In this document: piece by piece, positions 36,649 through 44,640 of the stretch
Layout: each line of letters opens with the position of its first letter
How positions within the stretch are numbered: position 1 is the first letter of the stretch
Assembly: GCA_945861785.1 (NCBI GenBank)
Contig: CAMAWD010000048.1
Location: 1 to 45,234, forward strand
Length of the DNA stretch: 45,234 bases
Origin: Rhodoferax sp. OV413
Lineage (GTDB): Bacteria > Pseudomonadota > Gammaproteobacteria > Burkholderiales > Burkholderiaceae_C
Direction: 5' to 3'
Translations under genes and position numbers: made by a program
The notes under the pieces: model-generated
The model's database searches: none
What the model was told of the DNA's origin: nothing
What the model saw: only the letters and a program-made list of their open reading frames with translations

Positions 36649-37605
36649 TCAATTCACCAGATCGCCATCCAGGAAGCGCTGCAATTCTCGCACCGTCCGC
36701 TGCGGATCCTCCTGGTGGGGCAAATGGCCCAGATCGTCAAAAACCACCAATTTGGAGCCCGGCACATCGCGTGCAAATTGCTCTGCGGACTGCAGGGGGA
36801 TCAGCCGATCGCGTGCACCCCAGAGGATCAGCGTTGGCAACACCAGTGTCCTGATGCGTGCCGACCCGTCTGCCAATCCTTGTTCCATCCGGTAGCCCAG
36901 CGCACGCCGGTTACCCGCGCGCAAGGCCATATCGTAATACCGGTCCACGAGCGCCGGGGAGACTTTCGCCGGATCGCCGTAGACGTTGCGCACGCTGGCA
37001 AGCACCAGCCCCCGTGGCAACAGGTGCTCCAGCACACGCCGCAGGCCCGGAACGCGGGCCAGACGCCAGGCGACAGGCACGTCCTGCGGGGCCACCGCGT
37101 AACCACCGGCGTCGACCAGCACCAGCCGGGCCACGCGCTGGGGCATGGCCAGCGCGCCCGCCCATGCCACGTGGCCACCGAGTGAATTGCCGCCCAGCAC
37201 CACCCGTTGCACGCCAAGATGGTCGAGCACCGCACCAAGCTGTTGCACGTACCGATTGACCGAATAGTCGTTGTCAGCGTTTGGCCCGGTCAGGCCAAAA
37301 CCCGCCAAGTCGAAACGAATCACCCGCCGCCGGGTGCTGAGCACCGCAGCCCAGCCATCCCACGTATGCAGACTGTCTGAAGTACCGTGCAACAGCACCA
37401 CTGGCAGGGGGTCATCGCGCGGGCCTTCGTCGCGCAGGTGCACCCGCAAGCCATCCACGGCAACGAATTGCGATGGCGGGCCGGCCCAGCGCTGCCCAAG
37501 GGTTTCAACCGACTGGTCGGGCGCCCAGACAGCCACCACGCCTGCCAGGGCAAAAAAAACCAGGCCTCCCAGCAGCAGCAGCAGCGAGCGGACCAGCAGC
37601 CTCAT
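36649..37605 (-). CDS. Alpha/beta hydrolase, membrane-anchored
   Basis: 318 residues: an N-terminal hydrophobic anchor (SLLLLLGGLVFFALAGVVAVW) and a hydrolase domain with VVLLHGTSDSLHTWDGW (oxyanion HG), nucleophile S141 in LGGNSLGGH, acid in WGARDRLIPL and the His in LGHLPHQEDP. Substrate unknown. The ATG at 37605 overlaps the upstream NERD-like gene stop by 4 bases, which decides the start over an in-frame ATG at 37629. Confidence 0.9.
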   Translation of the reverse strand: MRLLVRSLLLLLGGLVFFALAGVVAVWAPDQSVETLGQRWAGPPSQFVAVDGLRVHLRDEGPRDDPLPVVLLHGTSDSLHTWDGWAAVLSTRRRVIRFDLAGFGLTGPNADNDYSVNRYVQQLGAVLDHLGVQRVVLGGNSLGGHVAWAGALAMPQRVARLVLVDAGGYAVAPQDVPVAWRLARVPGLRRVLEHLLPRGLVLASVRNVYGDPAKVSPALVDRYYDMALRAGNRRALGYRMEQGLADGSARIRTLVLPTLILWGARDRLIPLQSAEQFARDVPGSKLVVFDDLGHLPHQEDPQRTVRELQRFLDGDLVN

Positions 37606-38204
37606 GCGCCTGGCCGGTGCGAGCGGCACAGAAAATCGGCCAGCAGTTGGCGCTCGGTCTGCGTCAATGGCCCGGGCTCCGTGGCACTGGCCCGGAACTG
37701 GTCCAGGCGCCGGGTGACACGGTCGAACACTTCCTCACGTTTGCAGACCTCTGCCAGCGCGCCGGAAACCGGCCAGGTGATGTCGACCTCATCCTGCACA
37801 ACCACCAGCACATCGATTTCGACCTGGTCAAAGAAGCCGCGCTGCTGGACGCTCCGGTCCAGAAAAGACTTCAGGAGCAGGCCCTGTACATAGGCATGCG
37901 TGATCGGCGAACCAATACCCACCAGCTGACCAAGGTCCAACCGCTGCCAATGTCCGTCCCCATCGATGCGCAGACCATCGGATCCGGCCAGGCGGCTTAT
38001 CAAAAGCAGACCATGCGAATGCAGCAACAGGTGGTCCACCCTTGCGACGGAATTGCCCGAAGGCACATGCAGGTGGTTCAGCACATCGATGTCATGGCTG
38101 CGGCGGTAATACCGGCGCAGGTAGTAGGCCATGCGGTCTGCAACCAGCCGCGCGGCAACATCGCGCGCTTCACCCCGAAACGGGTCGAGTTCTTTGAAAA
38201 TCAT
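37602..38204 (-). CDS. NERD-like domain protein, paralogue 1
   Basis: 200 residues. MIFKELDPFRGEARDVAARLVADRMAYYLRR, then DIDVLNHLHVPSGNSVARVDHLLLHSHGLLLISR, match the NERD nuclease-related fold core (V-x-hDHLhh...Ghhhh). The acidic residue expected after the last strand is replaced by Ser-Arg (LLISRL). It is a clear paralogue of the next gene upstream, 18 bases away, with the same start (KELDPF) and the same C-terminal architecture (TQTERQLLADFL). Coupled by ATGA to the hydrolase gene. Confidence 0.75.
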   Translation of the reverse strand: MIFKELDPFRGEARDVAARLVADRMAYYLRRYYRRSHDIDVLNHLHVPSGNSVARVDHLLLHSHGLLLISRLAGSDGLRIDGDGHWQRLDLGQLVGIGSPITHAYVQGLLLKSFLDRSVQQRGFFDQVEIDVLVVVQDEVDITWPVSGALAEVCKREEVFDRVTRRLDQFRASATEPGPLTQTERQLLADFLCRSHRPGA

Positions 38205-38222
38205 GGCCGGCGACGTCGTGCT

Positions 38223-38846
38223 TCAGGGGAGCGGCTGCGCCTTGGCCAGCGGTCGGTGCAGGGAGCGCAGGAATTCTGCCAGCCGGCGCCGCTCGGGCGC
38301 GGTCAACAACCCGGCCGCGCTCGCACTGCGGCGGCATTGCATCACCCGTTGGTTCACGCGCTCATGGACCTCGTGCGCGTTGCACACCTCTGCCAACGGC
38401 CCCATGGCGGGCCATTCAATGATGTTGGTGTCAGGCACCGCCACCAGAATGTCGAGTTCCACGCCTTCGAAAAACCCCTTTTGCTTGACGTTCTTGTCCA
38501 GAAAGGCCTTCAGCGACAGCGCGCGCAGATAGGCCCGCGTGATGGGGGAGCGCATTTCGACGGGGGTGTCGTTGCGCCACCGCAGCCATTGCCCGTCGTC
38601 CTTGACCTGCACCCGGTCCACCAGGCTCTCGCGCTCGACGACCAGCAGCCCGTAGGGGTGCAACACCAGGTGGTCGACGTGGGCCACCGCCGTGCCGGAG
38701 CCGACCCGCAGGTAGTTGAGAACATCGATGTTCTCGCTCTTGCCGAAGAAACGGCGCAAATGGTAGGCCATCCGGTCCTGCGCGATGCGCCCGGCGATTT
38801 CCTCCTGCGTGCGGCCGTAAAACGGGTCGAGCTCCTTCAACACCAT
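38223..38846 (-). CDS. NERD-like domain protein, paralogue 2
   Basis: 207 residues, with the start at 38846 (MVLKELDPFYG) chosen by alignment with paralogue 1. NERD core: NIDVLNYLRVGSGTAVAHVDHLVLHPYGLLVVERESL. Here the acidic residue after the last core strand is kept (VVERES), unlike in paralogue 1. The rest of the protein (SPITRAYLRALSLKAFLDKN, LDILVAVPDTNIIEW, PERRRLAEFLRSLHRP) aligns throughout with paralogue 1, showing tandem duplication followed by divergence. Starts 35 bases after aroG. Confidence 0.78.
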   Translation of the reverse strand: MVLKELDPFYGRTQEEIAGRIAQDRMAYHLRRFFGKSENIDVLNYLRVGSGTAVAHVDHLVLHPYGLLVVERESLVDRVQVKDDGQWLRWRNDTPVEMRSPITRAYLRALSLKAFLDKNVKQKGFFEGVELDILVAVPDTNIIEWPAMGPLAEVCNAHEVHERVNQRVMQCRRSASAAGLLTAPERRRLAEFLRSLHRPLAKAQPLP

Positions 38847-38881
38847 GGCGTACAACAACCCCTGTGACTGACTGCCGGATG

Positions 38882-40012
38882 TTACCTGCCACCGGCAAAC
38901 CGTCCCACCAGGTCAGTGGTGCGGCGGGCACGCACCGCCTGCGCCAACCCTTGCAGCACGGGCAGGGTCTGGGGCATGCTGATGCAAGCATCGGTGACCG
39001 ACACGCCGGGCAGCAATGGCGTGCCAGGCACGATGTCCTGGCGCCCTTCCTGCAGATGGCTTTCGATCATGACCCCCATGATGCGCGATTCACCGGCGCT
39101 GATCTGCGCCGCCACATCGGCGGCCACTTCGATTTGCCGGCGGTGCTGCTTGCTGCTGTTGGCGTGTGATACATCGACCATGACCTGCTCGCGCAGCCCG
39201 GCCGCCTTGAGCAGCGCGCACGAGGCAGCAACATCGGCCGCGCTGTAGTTGGGCGCCTTGCCACCCCGCAGGATCACATGGCAATCGGCATTGCCACGGG
39301 TCTCGAACACCGCCGCCTGCCCCATCTTTGTCATGCCCATGAACGCGTGGACGGCGGACGCGGCCTGAATCGCGTCGGTGGCAACCTTGACACCACCATC
39401 GGTGCCATTCTTGAAGCCCACCGGGCAACTCAGGCCCGAGGCCAGCTGCCGATGGCTCTGGCTCTCGGTTGTGCGGGCGCCGATGGCACCCCAGCTCACC
39501 AGGTCGGAGATGAACTGTGGACTGAGCAGGTCAAGGAACTCGGTTCCGACCGGCAAACCCACAGCCAGAATATCGAGCAGCAGGCGGCGCGCCATCTCCA
39601 GGCCCTCGTTGATGGCAAAACTGCCATCAAGATGCGGATCGTTGATGTAGCCCTTCCAGCCAACCGTGGTCCGCGGCTTCTCGAAATACACACGCATCAC
39701 GACCAGCAGGTCATCCTGCAGCGCATCGGCCTGCGCCTTCAGCTGTTTCGCATACGCAATCGCCTGTGCATGGTCATGGATAGAACAAGGCCCCACCACC
39801 ACCACCAGCCGGTCGTCCGCTCCCTGCAAAACGCGTGATATCGCCCTGCGGCTGCTCTCCACCAGGGCAAGCGCCAGGGCTGGCACCGGCAACCACTCCT
39901 GCAACAGCGCAGGAGTGATCAGGGGTCGCACCGCGCCGATGCGGGTGTCGTCGATTCGGGTGGCGTCCTGGGTGCAGAGCGGGGCCACAACAGATGGTAG
40001 GTGCGTGTTCAT
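38882..40012 (-). CDS. aroG: 3-deoxy-7-phosphoheptulonate synthase (AroG type)
   Basis: 376-residue class I DAHP synthase, first step of aromatic amino-acid synthesis. VVVVGPCSIHDHAQAIAYAKQLK, MRVYFEKPRTTVGWKGYINDPHLDGSF, VGTEFLDLLSPQFISDLVSWGAIGARTTESQ, GFKNGTDGG and the final VDVSHANSSK are all intact. The ATG at 40012 (MNTHLPSVV) gives a normal length. It heads the leftward string and is divergent from the rhomboid gene; sharing a transcript with the NERD genes is likely from the 35-bp gap. Confidence 0.96.
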   Translation of the reverse strand: MNTHLPSVVAPLCTQDATRIDDTRIGAVRPLITPALLQEWLPVPALALALVESSRRAISRVLQGADDRLVVVVGPCSIHDHAQAIAYAKQLKAQADALQDDLLVVMRVYFEKPRTTVGWKGYINDPHLDGSFAINEGLEMARRLLLDILAVGLPVGTEFLDLLSPQFISDLVSWGAIGARTTESQSHRQLASGLSCPVGFKNGTDGGVKVATDAIQAASAVHAFMGMTKMGQAAVFETRGNADCHVILRGGKAPNYSAADVAASCALLKAAGLREQVMVDVSHANSSKQHRRQIEVAADVAAQISAGESRIMGVMIESHLQEGRQDIVPGTPLLPGVSVTDACISMPQTLPVLQGLAQAVRARRTTDLVGRFAGGR

Positions 40013-40086
40013 CCTTAAATTGTCGCGATTTTCGACACCACGTCCAGCGTCCGAAGGGGCCGTCATAGGCTGTAATAGCGGTACCG

Positions 40087-41250
40087 ATGACTGCTTCAAC
40101 GCGATTTCCGACCGACGATGCCAACGAACAGCCGCCCAGCCTGGGCGACATGATGCACGCAAGCCCGTGGCGTGCACCTGTCACCTTGGCACTGCTCGCC
40201 ACCAATATATTGGTTTTCATCACCATGCTGGGTTTTGGCGCTGGTCTGTGGCACACCTCCAATACCGTGCAGTTGACCTGGGGCGCCAATTTCGGGCCTG
40301 CAACACAGGATGGGCAATGGTGGCGCTTGGCCACAGCCCTTTTCCTGCATTTTGGCGTGGTCCACCTCGCGCTCAACATGTGGGCGCTGTGGGATGTGGG
40401 TCGCCTGGTCGAGCAGCTCTACGGCCGCTGGCGGTTCGCGCTGCTTTATCTGGCAAGCGGCGTCTTCGGCAACCTGCTGTCGCTGGTCTTGCAAGGCAAC
40501 CGGGCCGTGTCGGGGGGTGCCTCGGGTGCCGTATTCAGCCTTTACGGAGCCCTGCTGGTCTTCCTGTGGCGTGAGCGCAACCACGTACCGCGCCATGAGT
40601 TCCGCTGGCTGTTCGGCGCCGCCATCGTTTTCACCGTGGTGACACTGGGCATGGGGCTGGTCATCCCGGGTATCGACAACGCAGCCCACATCGGGGGGCT
40701 GGTATGCGGGGCCGTGTTGGCGCAACTGCTGGCGCGTCGCTGGGAAGGAAACAACAGCGGCCCTGGCGTGCGCAGCCGCGTCGCCGCGGCTGGGCTGCTG
40801 GTTGCGGGCGCAGTCGGACTCGTCACGCACATACCGGCGCCCAGCTACCGCATGGGGGATGAATTGCGGGCGCAACAGGCGATCCGCAAGTTCCTGATCG
40901 AAGACCGCGTGCTGAGCCAGCGCTGGGACGCGCTGCTGGATTCAGGCCGGCGCGAGCAGTTGTCTTTCGACCAGCTGGCCGGCGTCATCGACACCCGCAT
41001 CACTGCCGAATACCAGGGCAACTTCGAGCAGTTGTCCCAGTTGCGCCTGGAGCCCGCTGCCCCATCGGCCAAGACCCTGGAGATGCTGCTTAAATACGCC
41101 ACCTTGCGCGGTGATGCCTCGCATGCCTTGGCAGAAGGGCTGCGGTCGAAAGACGGTGACAAGGTGCGCAAGGCAATCGAGAATGCGCGCCAGGCGCCTC
41201 TCATTGCCAGGGGCGTCTCGGCACCGGCGTCGGCGGCTGGCCGGCCTTGA
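40087..41250 (+). CDS. Rhomboid-family intramembrane serine protease
   Basis: 387 residues. Catalytic Ser146 in SGGASGAVFSLYG (GxSG) and His201 in NAAHIGGLVCG form the rhomboid dyad; WWRLATALFLHFGVVHLALNMWALWDVG is the L1-loop block. Six to seven membrane segments end near residue 255; a soluble helical C-terminal part of about 130 residues has no recognised domain. Substrates are unknown. Confidence 0.92.
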   Translation: MTASTRFPTDDANEQPPSLGDMMHASPWRAPVTLALLATNILVFITMLGFGAGLWHTSNTVQLTWGANFGPATQDGQWWRLATALFLHFGVVHLALNMWALWDVGRLVEQLYGRWRFALLYLASGVFGNLLSLVLQGNRAVSGGASGAVFSLYGALLVFLWRERNHVPRHEFRWLFGAAIVFTVVTLGMGLVIPGIDNAAHIGGLVCGAVLAQLLARRWEGNNSGPGVRSRVAAAGLLVAGAVGLVTHIPAPSYRMGDELRAQQAIRKFLIEDRVLSQRWDALLDSGRREQLSFDQLAGVIDTRITAEYQGNFEQLSQLRLEPAAPSAKTLEMLLKYATLRGDASHALAEGLRSKDGDKVRKAIENARQAPLIARGVSAPASAAGRP

Positions 41251-41373
41251 TGAAACGTTGTGTGGGGGGAGGCATAAGCCGAGAAACCGCCCCATTGGGG
41301 CAACCCGTCAGCCGCAACCCATATAGACCTTCCAACCTGGCCGGCCAGGCCAGACGTTGCGTGCAAGCGTGCT

Positions 41374-42873
41374 CTATGCCTGTGCTGAACCATCCGCATT
41401 CAGGAGCCGAAACTGTGCGGGGGACTCCTCAAGGGCATTCGTGTTCCGCATGGCGTCAATTATCGAATCCAGGTTCGCGTAGCCGAACTGGCTCGCCCAG
41501 CGGGCCATCTTGGCCAAGCTGCGAACAAAGCCCGCAGGGTCGTTGCTGCGGGTGAGCGCTCGGGCACAGTCAACGTACTGTGGGTGGTAGAGCGTCGGAA
41601 TGATGATTCGCGTAAGGCCCGTGCGAGTGAGCTCGGCGTTCATGACCAAACGCGAAAGGCGCCCGTTCCCGTCGTCGAAGGGGTGTACCTCGGACACCAG
41701 GAAGGTGTAATAGATGGCGCGAGCAAGCCCCTCTGGGACGGAGAGCGCCAGCCGCGAGCCCTCCGTGAGCGTCCCGCGAACCCTTCCGGGATCGACAAAC
41801 TTGGTCGTGCCGGCGTAGTTGATTTCTAGCTTGGGCTTCCCGGGATTCGCCTCTGGCCGCATCTTGAGCATCTCGGCGTGCCAGGCCTCCAACCCTTCCA
41901 GGAATTCGGGGCCGGCCACTGGCGGACTGTCTCGGTAGGGCGAGGTGATGGCCAGCCTGAACACGCCCAGGATGTCGTGGGAGTCCTTGGGACGGTTCGG
42001 CACGATGGTTTGGTTCATCACGATGTCCCGAGCCTGCTCGATGTCGAACTTGGTCCCCTCGACATAGTTTGAGAAGTACGACTCGATGAAGCCAAAGTGC
42101 TGCCGGGCGAGTCCCGTAATCTGGTTTTCGATGCGAGGAAGCGGTTCACGGCGCAGGTGACCCGCGAGAATCTCAAACCTTGCGAGGCGCTCTTGGTCGA
42201 CCGGTGCACCGTGCGCCACCGCCAAACCCTCCTTGGTACGTAGCTCGCCGCGCGCATGGGTGCCGAGCAGCGCACCGATGAGGCTTCGCAGCTCTTCGAG
42301 GGGGCGTGCCGCATCAAGCGAAGGAGCTAAGGCCGCCGCATTGTCGCGAATGTCGTTGAGCGCTTTTTCGCCGGACGCATTGAGGATGGCAGCAAGGTAG
42401 CTCTCGACCTCGTCGCGAGAGGCGCGGGTGATTGCTTTTTTGCCAAGGTTCTCCAGCAGCAGCCGGGGCCGGCTGGCAAAGTGCAGGCCGGACATCTGAA
42501 TGGGCAGGTCACCAGGGAGGAAGGCCGGCCCACGGAGCACCCTCAGTACCAAACCCGGCAACTGCACCTTGCGGTTAAAGGACGCAGGGTGGGACAGCAC
42601 CAGTTCGCCACTTGCCAGGATGCCTCCGCGGAATGCGCCCACGTGGGACACGACACCGCCGGGCACAACCAGCCCAACAACTCGCGCCCAATGGCGTCGG
42701 ACCAGAGCAGCGAGCTCGTCCGGTGCCAGGGGTGGGGCGTAGACCCCTTTGCAGACCCGCACCAGCGTTCCTACCTTTGCCTTGCGCTGCAGCTTTCTTG
42801 CTTCGGCGGGCGGCAAAGAGCCTGCGAAGTAGAGCGCGTCAGCTGGGGGCTGTGGCAGTTTGGTGAGCGCCAT
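41374..42873 (-). CDS. Fic protein with AbiEi-like N-terminal domain
   Basis: 499 residues. The N-terminal 180 residues look like an AbiEi-type antitoxin/regulator: a winged helix with ARKLQRKAKVGTLVRVCKGVYAPP at 25-48, then a VPGGVVSHVGAF region. The C-terminal half is a Fic domain with the full active motif HPFDDGNGR at 397-405 and an N-terminal inhibitory motif S268-NYV-E272-G273, so it should be an auto-inhibited AMP-transferase. The combination suggests a DNA-binding, self-repressing modifier. It is less GC-rich than housekeeping neighbours and sits beside mobile-element debris. The target is unknown; a pure transcription regulator is also possible. Confidence 0.85.
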   Translation of the reverse strand: MALTKLPQPPADALYFAGSLPPAEARKLQRKAKVGTLVRVCKGVYAPPLAPDELAALVRRHWARVVGLVVPGGVVSHVGAFRGGILASGELVLSHPASFNRKVQLPGLVLRVLRGPAFLPGDLPIQMSGLHFASRPRLLLENLGKKAITRASRDEVESYLAAILNASGEKALNDIRDNAAALAPSLDAARPLEELRSLIGALLGTHARGELRTKEGLAVAHGAPVDQERLARFEILAGHLRREPLPRIENQITGLARQHFGFIESYFSNYVEGTKFDIEQARDIVMNQTIVPNRPKDSHDILGVFRLAITSPYRDSPPVAGPEFLEGLEAWHAEMLKMRPEANPGKPKLEINYAGTTKFVDPGRVRGTLTEGSRLALSVPEGLARAIYYTFLVSEVHPFDDGNGRLSRLVMNAELTRTGLTRIIIPTLYHPQYVDCARALTRSNDPAGFVRSLAKMARWASQFGYANLDSIIDAMRNTNALEESPAQFRLLNADGSAQA

Positions 42874-42876
42874 GGT

Positions 42877-43083
42877 TGTCGGTTTTGTACTTGGATTTTA
42901 GGCCAGACTGTCGGTTTTGTACTATCGAATAGGCCATTCTGTCGTTCAACTACTGCGATTCATGGAACAACCTGCTTGCCGAGGAGGCGTCGAATGTCGC
43001 TTTGGAACCATGCAACCGCGTCAACCGAGGGCGAAAACGGCTGTTTCATACTACCCAACAGGCCATTTTGTCGCTTATTCACT
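42877..43083. promoter_or_regulatory. Repeated operator-like sites and -10 box upstream of fic
   Basis: TGTCGGTTTTGTACT occurs at 42877-42891 (touching the fic start codon) and exactly again at 42909-42923. A longer form, AGGCCA..CTGTCG....TACT, is at 42900-42923 and 42931-42954, with a degenerate copy at 43060-43083 (AGGCCATTTTGTCGCTTATT). The first three are spaced 31-32 bp, three helical turns. TAAAAT on the minus strand (42900-42895) is a candidate -10 for fic, so bound protein would block the promoter. Confidence 0.55.
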
Positions 43084-43897
43084 TCGATTTTCCTTTTGTG
43101 CTCCGGCCAGTTGCCGACCTGAGAGCCAGGGCTACTTCAGGGTTTGGTGCGGCGTCGGGCGGTATTCCCCTGAAGTCCATCTGACGATGCTGGGCTACGA
43201 CCGGGAGCACCCTGTGGTCAGAGGGTCGGCGCTGGTGAGTACCCTGGTTCCACGGGCTCTTTTGGAACAACGGGCTTGGACGGAGGCGATGCAGGAATTC
43301 AGGGACGTGAATTTGCCAACCGCTGCAACCCTACTTCGCCTGTTGAGACGACTTCCTTGGATCAGATTGAACGTGCTCGTCAAATAATGGTGGCGCAAGT
43401 GATTCACCGTCCTCAGGCACAGGACCCACGCCGACCCGATGTCCGCACCGGACTCACGATCGACCGAAACCTTGTTCGGACATAAAGTGGAATGCCTCTT
43501 TGAGCTTTTGCAGGAGCTGTTTCCTGCCTGCGTCGTTAGTTTTAGACGATGCCACTCTGCGGCGGCGTTGGCGTCGTTCTTGCCGCCTTTGCCCTGCCAG
43601 CGCCATCCACAGCATGGACTTGGACAACGCGTTTCGCCAAATCAACGCCAACTCGTGTAATTTCGCTCAATTTTGGTCGCCAACCCGAATCTGACTTGTT
43701 TCAGCCGGACTGAAGATGCATTTTCTTCCTGCTTCGTCTTCTTCCAAAGATAGTCTCTGACGCGTCTTCTTCGGGGCCGCGTCCGTCTTCTTCAATCTTC
43801 GCGCTGAGGGCATGTTGCCGCCGGTTGGGGCCGGCGATCACTGCCCGATGGAGGATCGGTCATGGCGTAAACATTCGGTGAACCCGTAGCCAGCCGG
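43084..43897. other. About 0.8 kb without a supported gene
   Basis: Open frames exist (for example a plus-strand one at 42917-43387) but none has recognisable similarity, codon bias or a ribosome site. Three copies of CGTCTTCTTC occur at 43735, 43763 and 43784. The stretch is probably degraded accessory DNA between the fic gene and the mobile-element remnants. Confidence 0.5.
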
Positions 43898-44640
43898 CTA
43901 TGCGCAAAGCACGCCGGCGAAGTTTTTGCGCAGTGGGTACAGCCAGATATCTTTGACGGGGATAAGTTGTTTGTGGCTGGTAGATTTCTTGCTGCGCCCG
44001 GCAGTGCGACCGACATTAATCCAGTTGGCAGCCTTGTAGCAAGTGCCGCGGTGGCGCTCGAACTCAACAAATGTCTCAAGCAACACGGGACGAAATCCGT
44101 AGCGTGCCAGCCAGTCCTCAGGCATCTGGCGTGCCGCCTTGGCCAGTATTATTGATGCCAGCCCCTTGGACTGAATCCACGGCAGGATCAGGAATCTGGC
44201 GTTGTTGACGACGAGCTGCAGGTTGTGTTGGCGCTGAGCCTCGCTCCAGCCGACAAAGTTCTCGCGCGCTTTGAGTTTCCAGGCGCTCGCGCCAAAGCTG
44301 AGCAAGGCCACCAGTCGCTCGCCAGCGAAGATGTTGTAGCGCATCTGGCTGCCCGACATCGGGGTGTAGCCCAGACAGTGGTAACGCGCGATGTACTCGT
44401 TCCACAGGCGCGAGGGCGCTGTGCCGCTGACCGGGCGCAGCGTCAAGGGGCCAAGCCCGTGTACGGGCTGCTGCACCGATGCCTGGGGATCGCTCAGTGG
44501 GGTGGGCGGGAAATGGGGTTTGCCCCTTGGTCTGAGCAACTGCGAGGGCGGCAAGGTGATCAAGCCGTCAGCCTGCATGCGCAGCAGGGCCACGCGGCAC
44601 GTCATGTCCTTGATCTCTCCGTTGGGCTTGACCCATTGTC
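43898..44640 (-). pseudogene. 5'-truncated DUF4338 (DruA-like) gene
   Basis: About 247 codons with the DUF4338 pattern: WVKPNGEIKDMTCRVALLRM, LWNEYIARYHCLGYTPMSG, YNIFAGERLVALLSFGASAW, VVNNARFLILPWIQSKGLAS, GFRPVLLETFVEFERHRGT and CYKAANWINVGRTAGRSKKS. The C-terminus looks complete. The similarity starts abruptly at the Trp near 44635, and the usual first 40-50 residues are missing; upstream the DNA is IS66 transposase in another frame. DUF4338 includes DruA of the Druantia defence system and many stand-alone, mobile-element-linked proteins. Without a proper 5' end, expression is doubtful. No other Druantia gene is present. Confidence 0.75.

Noticed and set aside
42917-43387. A 156-codon plus-strand frame upstream of fic
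   Set aside because: No similarity, mixed composition, and it runs through the candidate operator repeats; more likely non-coding.
43898-44640. Functional Druantia defence system
   Set aside because: Only a 5'-truncated DruA-like gene is present; the large helicase DruE and the other components are missing.
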